NCBI RefSeq assembly: GCF_038502225.1
Contig: NC_091391.1
Span: 2,232,821 to 2,296,820 of the forward strand
DNA from: Cherax quadricarinatus
Taxonomy: Eukaryota; Arthropoda; Malacostraca; Decapoda; Parastacidae
Reading direction: 5' to 3'
DNA length: 64,000 bases
Below the pieces are notes generated by a model. That model was not told where the DNA came from, searched no databases, and saw nothing but the letters and a program-made list of their open reading frames with translations. Position numbers and translations under genes: made by a program. Shown in pieces: positions 46,680 to 55,621 of the stretch (its first letter is position 1; each line of letters opens with the position of its first letter).

Positions 46680-46935
46680 TCACAGTTGCTCTTTGCTGAT
46701 GACACTGTGCTTTTGGCAGATTCTGAAGAGAAGTTGCAGAGGTTGGTGGATGAATTTGGTAGGATATGTACAAGAAGGAAATTAAAAGTGAATATAGGAA
46801 AGAGTAAGGTGATGAGGATAAAAAGATTAGGTGATGAAAGATTAGATATCAGATTGGAGGGAGAGAGTATGGAGGAGGTGAATGTATTCAGATATTTAGG
46901 AGTGGATGTGTCAGCAGCTGAGTGGTGCACTGAGG
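46680..46935 (+). pseudogene. RTE-like LINE, RT fragment
   Basis: The frame reads SQLLFADDTVLLADSEEKLQ, then VNIGKSKVMRI and FRYLGVDVSAAE: the FADD catalytic box plus the following RT motifs of the RTE/BovB type. It is interrupted at about 46940 by a LINE-C copy in reverse. The next RTE piece (MEAKRGMYESIV-like) resumes at about 48690. Confidence 0.8.
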
Positions 46936-46945
46936 AGTCTCACCT

Positions 46946-48690
46946 AATTGTACTCACCTAATTGTGGTTGCAGGGGTCGATACTCAGCTCCTGACCCCGC
47001 TGCTTCACTGATCGCTACTAGGTCCTCTCACTCTCTGCTTCCTGAGCTTTGTCATACCTCTTCTTAAAGCTATGTATGGTTCCTGCTTCCACTACTTCAC
47101 TTGCTAGGCTATTCCACTTCCTGACAACTCTATGACTGAAGAAATACTTCCTAACGTCCCTGTGACTCGTCTGAGTCTTCAGCTTCAAATTGTGACCCCT
47201 TGTTTCTGTGTCCCCTCTCTGGAACATCCTGTCTCTGTCCACCTTGTCTATTCCCCGCAGTCTCTTGTATGTCGTTATCATGTCTCCCTTGACCCTTCTG
47301 TCCTCCAGTGTCGTCAGTCCTATTTCCCTCAACCTTTCCTCGTATGACATTCCCCTGAGCTCTGGGACTAGCCTTGTTGCAAACCTTTGTACTTTCTCTA
47401 ACTTCTTGACGTGCTTGACCAGGTGTGGGTTCCAGACTGGTGCTGCATACTCCAGTATGGGCCTAACATACACGGTGTACAGTGTCTTGAACGATTCCTT
47501 ATTAAGGTATCGGAACGCAATTTTTAGGTTTGCCAGGCGTCCGTATGCTGCAGCAGTTATTTGGTTGATGTGTGCCACCGGTGACGTGCTCGCTGTTATG
47601 GTCACCCCAAGGTCCTTCTCCCTGAGTGAGGTCTGTAGTCTTTGTCCACCTAGCCTATACTCTGTCTGCGGTCTTCTTTGCCCCTCCCCAATCTTCATGA
47701 CTTTGCATTTGGCAGGGTGGAATTCGAGAAGCCAGTTTCTGGACCACATGTCCAGCCTGTCCAGGTCTCTTTGCAGTTCTGCCTCATCCTCATCCGATTT
47801 AATTCTTCTCATCAGCTTCACATCAACTGCGAATAGGGACACTTCAGAGTCTATTCCTTCCATTATGTCGTTCACATATATCAAAAATAACACTGGTCCT
47901 AGAACTGACCCCTGTGGGACCCCGCTCGTCACAGGCGCCCACTGTGATACCTCTTCACGTACCATCACTCGTTGTTGCCTCCCTGTCAGGTATTCCCTGA
48001 TCCATTGCAGTGCCCTCCCTGTTATATGCGCCTGATCCTCCAGCTTCTGCACTAATCTCTTGTGAGGAACTGTGTCAAAGGCCTTCCTGCAGTCTAGGAA
48101 AATGCAGTTAACCCACCCCTCTCTCTCGTGTCTTACTTCTGTTACCTTGTCATAAAACTCCAGAAGGGGTGGCCCGGTGGCCCGGTGGCCTTGTGGCTAA
48201 AGCTCCCGCTTCACGCACGGAGGGCGCGGGTTCGATTCCCGGCGGGTGGAAACATTTCGACACGTTTCCTTACACCTGTTGTCCTGTTCACCTAGCAGCA
48301 AATAGGTACCTGGGTGTTAGTCGACTGGTGTGGGTCGCATCCTGGGGGACAAGATTAAGGACCCCAATGGAAATAAGTTAGACAGTCCTCGATGACGCAC
48401 TGACTTTCTTGGGTTATCCTGGGTGGCTAACCCTCCGGGGTTAAAAATCCGAACGAAATCTTATCTTATCTTAAGGTTTGTGATACAGGATTTGCCTTCC
48501 ATGAACCCATGCTGGTTATCATTTATAATCTTGTTCCGTTCCAGGTGTTCGACCACTCTCCTCCTGATAATCTTCTCCATGACTTTGCACACAATACATG
48601 TCAGAGACACAGGTCTGCAGTTTAGTGCCTCGTTTCTGTTTCCTTTCTTAAATATGAGGACTACATTTGCTGTCTTCCATTTCTCAAGTA
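46946..48690 (-). pseudogene. LINE-C (CR1-like) reverse transcriptase, SINE-interrupted, catalytic site mutated
   Basis: On the minus strand, 48690-48477 encodes KTANVVLIFKKGNRNE, PVSLTCIVCKVMEKI and HGFMEGKSCIT. After the SINE (48476-48177) it continues with IFLDCRKAFDTVPH (motif A), then GVPQGSVLGPVLFL (motif B), and SLFAVDVKLM where FADD is expected: the first catalytic aspartate is valine (codon 47827-47825). The C terminus matches 42184-42400, and the 3' end is the standard LINE-C CCACAATTAGGTGAGTAC. The mutated catalytic residue and the truncation make it inactive. It sits inside the RTE-like element. Confidence 0.88.
48177..48476 (+). mobile_element. tRNA-derived SINE, full-length reference copy
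   Basis: The tRNA-like head has an A-box TGGCCTTGTGG at 48186-48196 and a perfect B-box GGTTCGATTCC at 48229-48239. A body with CACCTAGCAGCAAATAGG and GTACCTGGGTGTTAG follows, then GACGCACTGACTTTCTTGGG and a TCTTATCTTATCTTA tail. The insertion splits the LINE-C codons for NLLEF; only AGG or AAGG is shared between the flanks. The internal pol III promoter would drive transcription if active. Confidence 0.92.
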
Positions 48691-48794
48691 GTTGTCCATG
48701 GAGGCAAAGAGGGAATGTATGAGAGTATAGTTATACTAACGCTCTTGTATGGGTGTTAAGTATGGGTTGTAGATGTTGCAACAAGGAGAAGGCT

Positions 48795-49202
48795 TGCAGT
48801 GTCTGCAATGGAAGACACTGTCATGCAGATTCGGGTGTCATCTGCAAAGGAAGACACGGTGCTGTGGCTGACATCCTTGTCTATGTCGGATATGAGGATG
48901 AGGAACAAGATTGGAGCTAGTACTGTGCCTTGTGGAACAGAGCTTTTCACCGTAGCTGCCTCGGACTTTACTCTGTTGACGACTACTCTCTGTGTTCTGT
49001 TAGTGAGGAAATTATAGATCCATCGACCGACTGGAGTGAATGATGGTGAAAGTTTTTCTTTTCCGGGCCACCCTGCCTTGGTGGCCACCCTGCCTTGGTG
49101 GGCCACCCTGCCTTGGTGGGCCACCCTGCCTTAGTGGGCCACCCTGCCTTAGTGGGCCACCCTACCTTGGTGGGCCACCCTGCCTTGGTGGGCCACCCTC
49201 CT
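48795..49202. mobile_element. chimeric insertion flanked by a 21-bp duplication
   Basis: The 21-bp sequence at 48774-48794 recurs exactly at 49203-49223 (it contains GCAACAAGGAGAAGGCT) and is single-copy in the RTE coding frame. Between the copies, 48795-49033 is a piece of LINE-A ORF2 in antisense (the SSFADDTRICMTVSS region). 49034-49202 is the RTE 3' UTR start (GAGTGAATGATGGTGAAAG) with nine 18-bp minisatellite units. Confidence 0.85.
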
Positions 49203-49205
49203 TGT

Positions 49206-49512
49206 TGCAACAAGGAGAAGGCTGGAGGCAGTGGAGATGCCGTGTCTGTGGGCAATGTGCGGTGTGAATATAATGCAGAGAATTCGTAGTTTGGAAGTTA
49301 GGAGGAGGTGCGGGATTACCAAAACTGTTGTCCAGAGGGCTGAGGAAGGGTTGTTGAGGTGGTTCGGACATGTAGAGAGAATGGAGCGAAATAGAATAAC
49401 TTCGAGAGTGTATAAATCTGTAGTGGAGGGAAGGCGGGGTAGGGGTCGGCCTAGGAAAAGTTGGAGGGAGGGGGTAAAGGAGGTTTTGTGTGCGAGGGGC
49501 TTGGACCTCTAG
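49206..49512 (+). pseudogene. RTE-like RT C-terminal segment
   Basis: Open from the end of the duplication to TAG at 49510-49512; it ends VLCARGLDL. The GHVERM and GRPRKSW blocks are the conserved C-terminal signature of RTE-clade LINEs. It is disconnected from the RT core at 46680-46935 by two insertions. Confidence 0.82.
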
Positions 49513-49775
49513 CAAGCATGAGTGAGCATATTTGATAGGAGTGAATGGAGACGAATGGTTTTTAATACTTGACGTGCTGTTGGAGTGTGAGCAAAGTAAC
49601 ATTTATGAAGGGGTTCAGGGAAACCGGCAGGCCGGACTTGAGTCCTGGAGATGGGAAGTACAGTGCCTGCACTCTGAAGGAGGGGTGTTAATGTTGCAGT
49701 TTAAAAACTGTAGTGTAAAGCACCCTTCTGGCAAGACAGTGATGGAGTGAATGATGGTGAAAGTTTTTCTTTATC

Positions 49776-50399
49776 GGGCCACCGTGCCTTGGTGGCCACC
49801 CTGCCTTGGTGGGCCACCCTGCCTTGGTGGGCCACCCTGCCTTGGTGGCCACCCTGCCTTGGTGGACCACCCTGCCTTGGTGGCCACCCTGCCTTGGTGG
49901 GCCACCCTGCCTTGGTGGGCCACCCTGCCTTGGTGGGCCACCCTGCCTTGGTGGCCACCCTGCCTTGGTGGGCCACCCTGCCTTGGTGGCCACCCTGCCT
50001 TGGTGGGCCACCCTGCCTTGGTGGGCCACCCTGCCTTGGTGGGCCACCCTGCCTTGGTGGGCCACCCTGCCTTGGTGGGCCACCCTGCCTTGGTGGCCAC
50101 CCTGCCTTGGTGGGCCACCCTGCCTTGGTGGGCCACCCTGCCTTGGTGGGCCACCCTGCCTTGGTGGGCCACCCTGCCTTGGTGGGCCACCCTGCCTTGG
50201 TGGGCCACCCTGCCTTGGTGGGCCACCCTGCCTTGGTGGCCACCCTGCCTTGGTGGGCCACCCTGCCTTGGTGGCCACCCTGCCTTGGTGGGCCACCCTG
50301 CCTTGGTGGGCCACCCTGCCTTGGTGGGCCACCCTGCCTTGGTGGGCCACCCTGCCTTGGTGGCCACCCTGCCTTGGTGGGCCACCCTGCCTTGGTGGG
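49776..50399. repeat. 18/17-bp minisatellite in the RTE 3' UTR, about 35 copies
   Basis: The unit is CCACCCTGCCTTGGTGGG, with a 17-bp form lacking one G. The unit is self-complementary at its ends (CCACC...GGTGG), so each copy can form a hairpin. Another nine copies lie in the chimeric insertion at 49070-49200. Mixing of 17- and 18-bp units opens several frames on both strands, none of them a gene. Confidence 0.97.
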
Positions 50400-50430
50400 A
50401 ATCGGCCAGTGTGATAATAATAATAAAACA

Positions 50431-50650
50431 GTGATATTAGCAAATATTACACACCGCCTCAGTGTACACCGAGGCAGTATTTACTGCTAGATAACAGTCT
50501 CAGACAGTGTGCGCAGGCAGTTTCCAGCACTACTGCTTTCACTAACACAGGTGACATTTCTAACTAGTCCTGACCACTTTTTTGCTACCATGATGTTTGA
50601 ATTAGAAGGTTTTTGAAGTTAACACTGATATTAGAAGGTTTGTTTTACTT
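50431..50650. other. no recognisable gene
   Basis: Contains CAGTGTACACCGAGGCAGTA and TTTACTGC.AGATAA, which resemble 46635-46675 next to the other RTE end, so it may be the pre-insertion target or a small duplication. Confidence 0.35.
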
Positions 50651-50652
50651 AA

Positions 50653-51143
50653 AACACCTCAATTATTGGGAGCGCTTGAGGTTCCTAAACCTGTATTCCC
50701 TGGAACGCAGGCGGGAGAGATACATGATTATATACACCTGGAAAATCCTAGAGGGACTAGTACCGAACTTGCACACGAAAATCACTCACTACGAAAGCAA
50801 AAGACTTGGCAGACGATGCACCATCCCCCCAATGAAAAGCAGGGGTGTCACTAGCACGTTAAGAGACCATACAATAAGTGTCAGGGGCCCGAGACTGTTC
50901 AACTGCCTCCCAGCATACATAAGGGGGATTACCAACAGACCCCTGGCAGTCTTCAAGCTGGCACTGGACAAGCACCTAAAGTCAGTTCCGGATCAGCCGG
51001 GCTGTGGCTCGTACGTTGGTTTGCGTGCAGCCAGCAGCAACAGCCTGGTAGATCAGGCTCTGATCCACCAGGAGGCCTGGTCACAGACCGGGCCGCGGGG
51101 GCGTTGACCCCCGGAACTCTCTCCAGGTAAACTCCAGGTAACA
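50653..51143 (+). mobile_element. LINE-A copy A5, 5'-truncated
   Basis: It starts at KHLNYWERLRFLN of ORF2 and is open to TGA at 51105-51107 (ends SQTGPRGR), followed by the CTCTCTCCAGGTAAACTCC 3' end. Nearly identical to copies A2 and A4. Confidence 0.92.
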
Positions 51144-51404
51144 CTGATACTAGAAGTTACCCTCAGTAATAATCCACGAAACACAAACTAATTAATCTTC
51201 TGAGTTACTGTCTACCTGAGGATTATTAATGAGCACTAACACGTGTTAATTACACTAATTAGTTATTCATTAAAAGGTATTGTTAAACCTGTACACGAGA
51301 CGGACAATACGTATTGACAAATCTAACTTGACTTTCGACTGAGCATGATTATGCTGGCTTAATATCGTTATTATGCTGCCCATATCCATCCTGTGAGAGG
51401 TAGC
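51144..51404. other. no recognisable gene; LINE-3'-UTR-like flank at the right end
   Basis: AT-rich sequence. At 51375-51405, CCCATATCCATCCTGTGAGA matches the left flank of the other 41-bp arrays. Confidence 0.4.
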
Positions 51405-51945
51405 CAAAGAATTACAGAGGCACATAATGGGTCCAGGGACTGTATCTCAACATTACAGAGGTATATAATGGCTCCAGGGACTGTACCTCTACATTACAGA
51501 GGTACATAATGGATCCAGGGACTGTACCTCTACATTACAGAGATACATAATGGATCCAGGGACTGGACCTCAACATTACAGAGGTACACAATGGATCCAG
51601 GGACTGGACCTCAACATTACAGAGGTACATAATGGATCCAGGGACTGTACCTCAACATTACAGAGGTACACAATGGATCCAGGGACTGTACCTCAACATT
51701 ACAGAGATACACAATGGATCCAGGGACTGTACCTCAACATTACAGAGATACACAATGGATCCAGGGACTGTACCTCAACATTACAGAGATACACAATGGC
51801 TCCAGGGACTGTACCTCAACATTACAGAGGTACACAATGGATCCAGGGACTGTACCTCAACATTACAGAGGTACACAATGGATCCAGGGACTGTACCTCA
51901 ACATTACAGAGATACACAATGGATCCAGGGACTGTACCCCAAAGT
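51405..51945 (+). repeat. 41-bp minisatellite, third locus, about 13 copies
   Basis: Same unit family as at 18.0 and 20.8 kb, here mainly the GGATCCAGGGACTGTACC form with ACACAATG or ACATAATG. The right flank CCCCAAAGTTTTGACAGCTA matches that at 21493. Open frames arise because three 41-bp units restore the frame. Confidence 0.95.
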
Positions 51946-52172
51946 TTTGACAGCTACCTATCTATCCATGACTCTTGATGAGGTGTTGGATCAATTTGCA
52001 TAACTTAAGAGGCACCTAAGTACCCCAGTCTCCTAATAACCTGATTATTTTTCCATTATAATCTACCTTGTTCATATTTATTATCAAATTTGCTCTGTTT
52101 GGTAAGGTGAAGTCCAGGATCTTTACTTAATTCATGGGATAACTTAAGAAATCTTCGAAGACGATTGTTTTT
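51946..52172. other. no recognisable feature
   Basis: AT-rich sequence between the 41-bp array and the next SINE; nothing coding seen. Confidence 0.35.
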
Positions 52173-52560
52173 GTAAGATAAGATAAGATTTCGTTCGGAT
52201 TTTTAACCCCGGAGGGTTAGCCACCCAGGATACTCCAAGAAAGTCAGTGCGTCATCGAGGACTGTCTAACTTATTTCCATTGTGGTCCTTAATCTTGTCC
52301 CCCAGGATGCGACCCACACCAGTCCACTAACACCCAGGATGCGACCCACACCAGTCCACTAACACCCAGGATGTGACCCACACCAGTCCACTAACACCCA
52401 GGATGCCACCCACACCAGTCCACTAACACCCAGGTACCTATTTGCTGCTAGGTGAACAGGACAATAGGTGCAAGGAAACGTGTCGGAATTTCCACCCGCC
52501 GGGAATCGAACCCGGGCCCTCCGTGTGTGAAGCGGGAGCTTTAGCCACCAGACCACCTGA
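52173..52560 (-). mobile_element. tRNA-derived SINE with internal tandem expansion
   Basis: Same family as 48177-48476 in reverse (AAGATAAGATAAGATTTCG start, B-box complement GGAATCGAACC near 52500). The body is lengthened by a 33-bp repeat at 52300-52432. Confidence 0.9.
52300..52432. repeat. 33-bp repeat inside the SINE, 4 copies
   Basis: Units contain CACCCAGGATGCGACCCACA and CCAGTCCACTAA. The sequence occurs once in the SINE copies at 6674 and 48177. GCG/GTG/GCC variants mark individual units. Confidence 0.93.
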
Positions 52561-52659
52561 GGTTTGCTAATGACAGTACTGTAGTGTTTAAGTATCTTTG
52601 AGGCTCTATCAGTCAATAAATGATTATAATCACGATTTTTAAAGGAGGGTGGAGGGGTA

Positions 52660-52860
52660 AGCCGGTGGAAGGCCTCGGTCAGATGACCAAAAGCTCCAGC
52701 TTTGGGTCGTATAACTAAGACCAACGTCAGGAAACACTTGTCCTGTTTCTTGACAAGCCTTACCTAACCTAATTTACCAAAAGCTCCAGCTCTGGGCCAT
52801 TATATAACTAAGACCAGCGTCAGGAAACACTAGTCCTGTGTCCTCACAAACTGACCTAAC
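52660..52860. repeat. two-copy repeat with CCTTACCTAACCTAA end
   Basis: The sequence ACCAAAAGCTCCAGCT, ATAACTAAGACCA and CGTCAGGAAACACT occurs twice (52687-52765 and 52778-52858), with an intervening TTACCTAACCTAA. Probably a dispersed element duplicated in place. Confidence 0.6.
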
Positions 52861-53804
52861 ATTTAAACATAATATATTTACTCGTATGTCTAAATTTTAA
52901 CATTATTTAACGGGGTACTAAATTTTAACATTATTTAAGGGGGTACTAAATTCTTTAATGATCCTTGTGTTCTGATACTCTTAAAACCCAATTAACAAAG
53001 CAAGATTATTACGTATTGGTGAGGTCAGAGCGAGTGCAAATTTTCCTAATTCAGTACCTATTTTAGTACCTATTTTAGTACCTATTTTGTACCTATTTTG
53101 TACCTATTTTGTACCCCATACGCGTCCAATGGGACAATTTTTCCTAGAACCTCCCCGGACCCTCACCAGCGGTTTCCAAACATCCAGTTTAGCATTTTTA
53201 TAAGTGTGGGCGGTAGTCAAGAGACACCAGATAAGTGAGTTTGATCCAGGTAATCTTGTTATACCACTATAGTGACTTAGGTATTACTTAAACACTTATA
53301 ATAAGCTATAATAAGCAAATATTACTGAATTTAAGTAGAATATACGAATCTCCAGATGGTAACACTATCTCATGTGAATGTACTGGTGTTGCCTATGTTT
53401 AATATAGTGTACTATATTATATAGCTTCTTCCCGATATAATAAATTATATAACAGCACCACTACTATAATATAAAGACAGCTAACCCGTATTTACCTACC
53501 AAAATGAGTTGTGGAGGTCAGGATAAGCTTGTCACTGTGCAAATTCTCCACTACACAGACTCACTCTGAGGTAACAGACACACATCTTTTATATTTACTC
53601 TCCTTTTTGCTCTTATGATGTCATTATGTACTGTATAATAACGTAATCAAGCTGTTTAATAACGTAATCAAGCTGTTTTAAGCTTTCTAAATTGTTTTTA
53701 GATTTAAGTATACTGGGATGTATAATTTGGAACACTGGAACGACCCCTTTGGGAATTCTGACATTCCGGTGGGGATGTACACTACGTCTGATAATTATAC
53801 TGTG
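52861..53804. other. no recognisable gene; small repeats only
   Basis: Contains tandem AAATTTTAACATTATTTAA (twice, about 52883-52940), five units of GTACCTATTTT at 53063-53107, and AACGTAATCAAGCTGTTT twice (53639-53676). No coding or RNA feature seen. Confidence 0.45.
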
Positions 53805-54095
53805 TACTCACCTGTATGTGGTTGCAGGGGTCGATTATAGCTCTTGGTCCCGCCTCTTCACTGGTTGCTACTAGGTCCACTCTCTCCCTGCTTCATAAGC
53901 TTTATCATACCTCTTTTTAAGGCTATGTATGGATCCTGCCTCCACTACATCACTTGCCAGATTATTCCATTTCGTGACAACTCTGTGACTGAAGAAATAC
54001 TTCCTAACATCCATGTGATTCATCTGTGTCTTCAACTTCCAGTTGTGCCCTTTTTCCTCCTGTTTCTCAAAACTTCTGTCCCTATTCGCCTTGTC
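53805..54095 (-). mobile_element. LINE-C 3' part, 5'-truncated
   Basis: The minus strand encodes KLKTQMNHMDVRKYFFSHR, TKWNNLASDVVEAGSIHS and KKRYDKAYEAGREWT, then the LINE-C 3' end (GTACTCACCTG at 53803-53813 in plus). It is joined directly to a LINE-B fragment at about 54096. Confidence 0.85.
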
Positions 54096-55115
54096 AGTGC
54101 TGATTGTTATAGGAATGCAGTAAGAAGCCTGAGTAGATCTATAACCCACTATGATAACATGAACGTAGATAAGTATGTTTATGGAGCAACTTGCAATGTG
54201 AACAGACTGACTGATGTTGTAGTGGCCAGGCTTAGGCTTGGTTACAAGTACTGACTGATGTTGTAGTGGCCTGGCTTAGGCTTGGTTACAAGTACTGACT
54301 GATGTTGTAGTGGCCAGGCTTAGGCTTGGTTACAAGTACTGACTGATGTTGTAGTGGCCAGGCTTAGGCTTGGTTACAAGTACTGACTGATGTTGTAGTG
54401 GCCTGGCTTAGGCTTGGTTACAAGTACTGACTGATGTTGTAGTGGCCAGGCTTAGGCTTGGTTACAAATACTGACTGATGTTGTAGTGGCCAGGCTTAGG
54501 CTTGGTTACAAGTACTGACTGATGTTGTAGTGGCCAGGCTTAGGCTTGGTTACAAGTACTGACTGATGTTGTAGTGGCCAGGCTTAGTCTTAGTTACAAG
54601 TACTGACTGATGTTGTAGTGGCCAGGCTTAGGCTTGGTTACAAGTACTGACTGATGTTGTAGTGGCCAGGCTTAGTCTTAGTTACAAGTACTGACTGATG
54701 TTGTAGTGGCCAGGCTTAGGCTTGGTTACAAGTACTTCTGGCAGTTTGGGAGACACACAGATGATGATCAAACTAAATGTAAATTATGTGATCAGGCATA
54801 TGGTCACTCTCTTGAACACTATGTGCTTAATTGTCCACTTATTGAGGAATACAGAGACAGACAGTATAATAACCTATGTGACATGTCAAGATATCTTATT
54901 AATGAAAATAAGATACCAGATATACTAAGCAAATTTCCTAAATTTGCTTGTAACAGATAAGTGAACTATAGATATGTAGATATAAATCCATATGTATTCC
55001 TGTTAACCCTTTGGGGCCTAGTTCCTAGGCCTTTTGTGTATCCATATGCTCTCGCGGTACTGTCCACAGGATGGATATGGGGTGCACTTCGGTGGCAAAA
55101 TCTAAAAAAATCTAA
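54096..55115 (+). pseudogene. LINE-B C-terminal fragment disrupted by a 44-bp tandem repeat
   Basis: 54100-54250 matches LINE-B ORF2 (DCYRNAVRSLSRSITHYDNM and onward). After the array, 54735-54960 resumes with FWQFGRHTDDDQTKCKLCDQ and ends at the same TAA. The 3' UTR (54961-55115) matches 9843-9990, ending in CACTTCGGTGGCAAAATCTA with an extended AAATCTAA tail. The repeat unit, 44 bp, is not a multiple of three, so the frame is broken repeatedly. Confidence 0.92.
54210..54734. repeat. 44-bp minisatellite born inside LINE-B coding sequence, about 12 copies
   Basis: The unit contains TGACTGATGTTGTAGTGGCC, AGGCTTAGGCTTGGTTACAA and GTAC. In LINE-B at 9566-9621 the same sequence is present once. 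Variants (CCTGGCTTAGG, TTAGTCTTAGTT) are shared between non-adjacent units, so copies were shuffled after the first duplication. Confidence 0.96.
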
Positions 55116-55179
55116 TCAGTGTCAGGGGCCCAAGACTGTTCAGCTGCCTCTCAGCATACATAATGGGGATTACCAATAG

Positions 55180-55621
55180 ATCCCTGGCTGTCTTCAAGAC
55201 CCCTGGTTGTCTTCAAGACCCCTGGCTGTCTTCAGGATCTCTGTCTTCAAGACCCCTGGCTGTTTTCAAGACCCCTGGTTGTCTTCAAGACCCCTGGCTG
55301 TCTTCGAGACCCCTGGATGTTTTCAAGACCCCTAGTTGTCTTCAAGGCCCCTGGCTGTTTTCAAGACCCCTGGTTGTCTTCAAGACCCCTGGCTGTCTTC
55401 GAGTCCCCTGGTTGTCTTCAAGACTCCTGGCTGTCTTCAAGACTCCTGGCTGTCTTCAAGACCCCTGGGTGTCTTCAAGACTCCTGGCTGTCTTCAAGAC
55501 CCCTGGCTGTTTTCAAGACCCCTGGTTGTCTTCAAGACCCCTGGTTGTCTTCAAGACCCCTGGCTGTCTTCGAGACCCCTGGCTGTCTTCAAGACGCCTG
55601 GCTGTTTTCAAGACCCCTGGT
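55180..55621. repeat. 19-bp minisatellite derived from LINE-A ORF2, block 1
   Basis: The unit is GACCCCTGGCTGTCTTCAA, with C/T (GGCTGT or GGTTGT), A/G (TTCAA or TTCGA) and CTCC variants; about 23 copies. In LINE-A the source is GACCCCTGGCAGTCTTCAAG, encoding RPLAVFK. Open frames are by-products of three units restoring frame. Confidence 0.96.

Larger units (their letters stand above)
48690..50430 (+). mobile_element. RTE-like LINE, 3' part, with internal insertion and minisatellite
   Basis: 48690-48794 encodes SMEAKRGMYESIV- and TLLYGCE-like residues. 49206-49512 encodes LEAVEMPCLWAMCGV, GLLRWFGHVERMERN and RGRGRPRKSWREGV, typical of the RTE/BovB RT C terminus. A decayed 3' UTR (49513-49770) follows, then an 18-bp array (49776-50399) and an end of GAATCGGCCAGTGTG with ATAATAATAATAA. 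The latter is probably the element's 3' terminus, since RTE elements end in short microsatellites. Confidence 0.82.

Noticed and set aside
48180..48250. Functional tRNA gene
   Set aside because: A- and B-boxes are present but the sequence continues as a SINE body and tail and recurs at several loci; no cloverleaf with a sensible anticodon arm was established.
49688..50490. Several overlapping 200-250-codon frames on both strands
   Set aside because: By-products of the 18/17-bp minisatellite in the RTE 3' UTR.
52745..52770. Arthropod telomeric (TTAGG)n
   Set aside because: Only about two CCTAA units, inside a dispersed repeat.
54706..54960. Independent small CCHC zinc-knuckle gene
   Set aside because: It is the LINE-B C terminus resuming after the 44-bp array.
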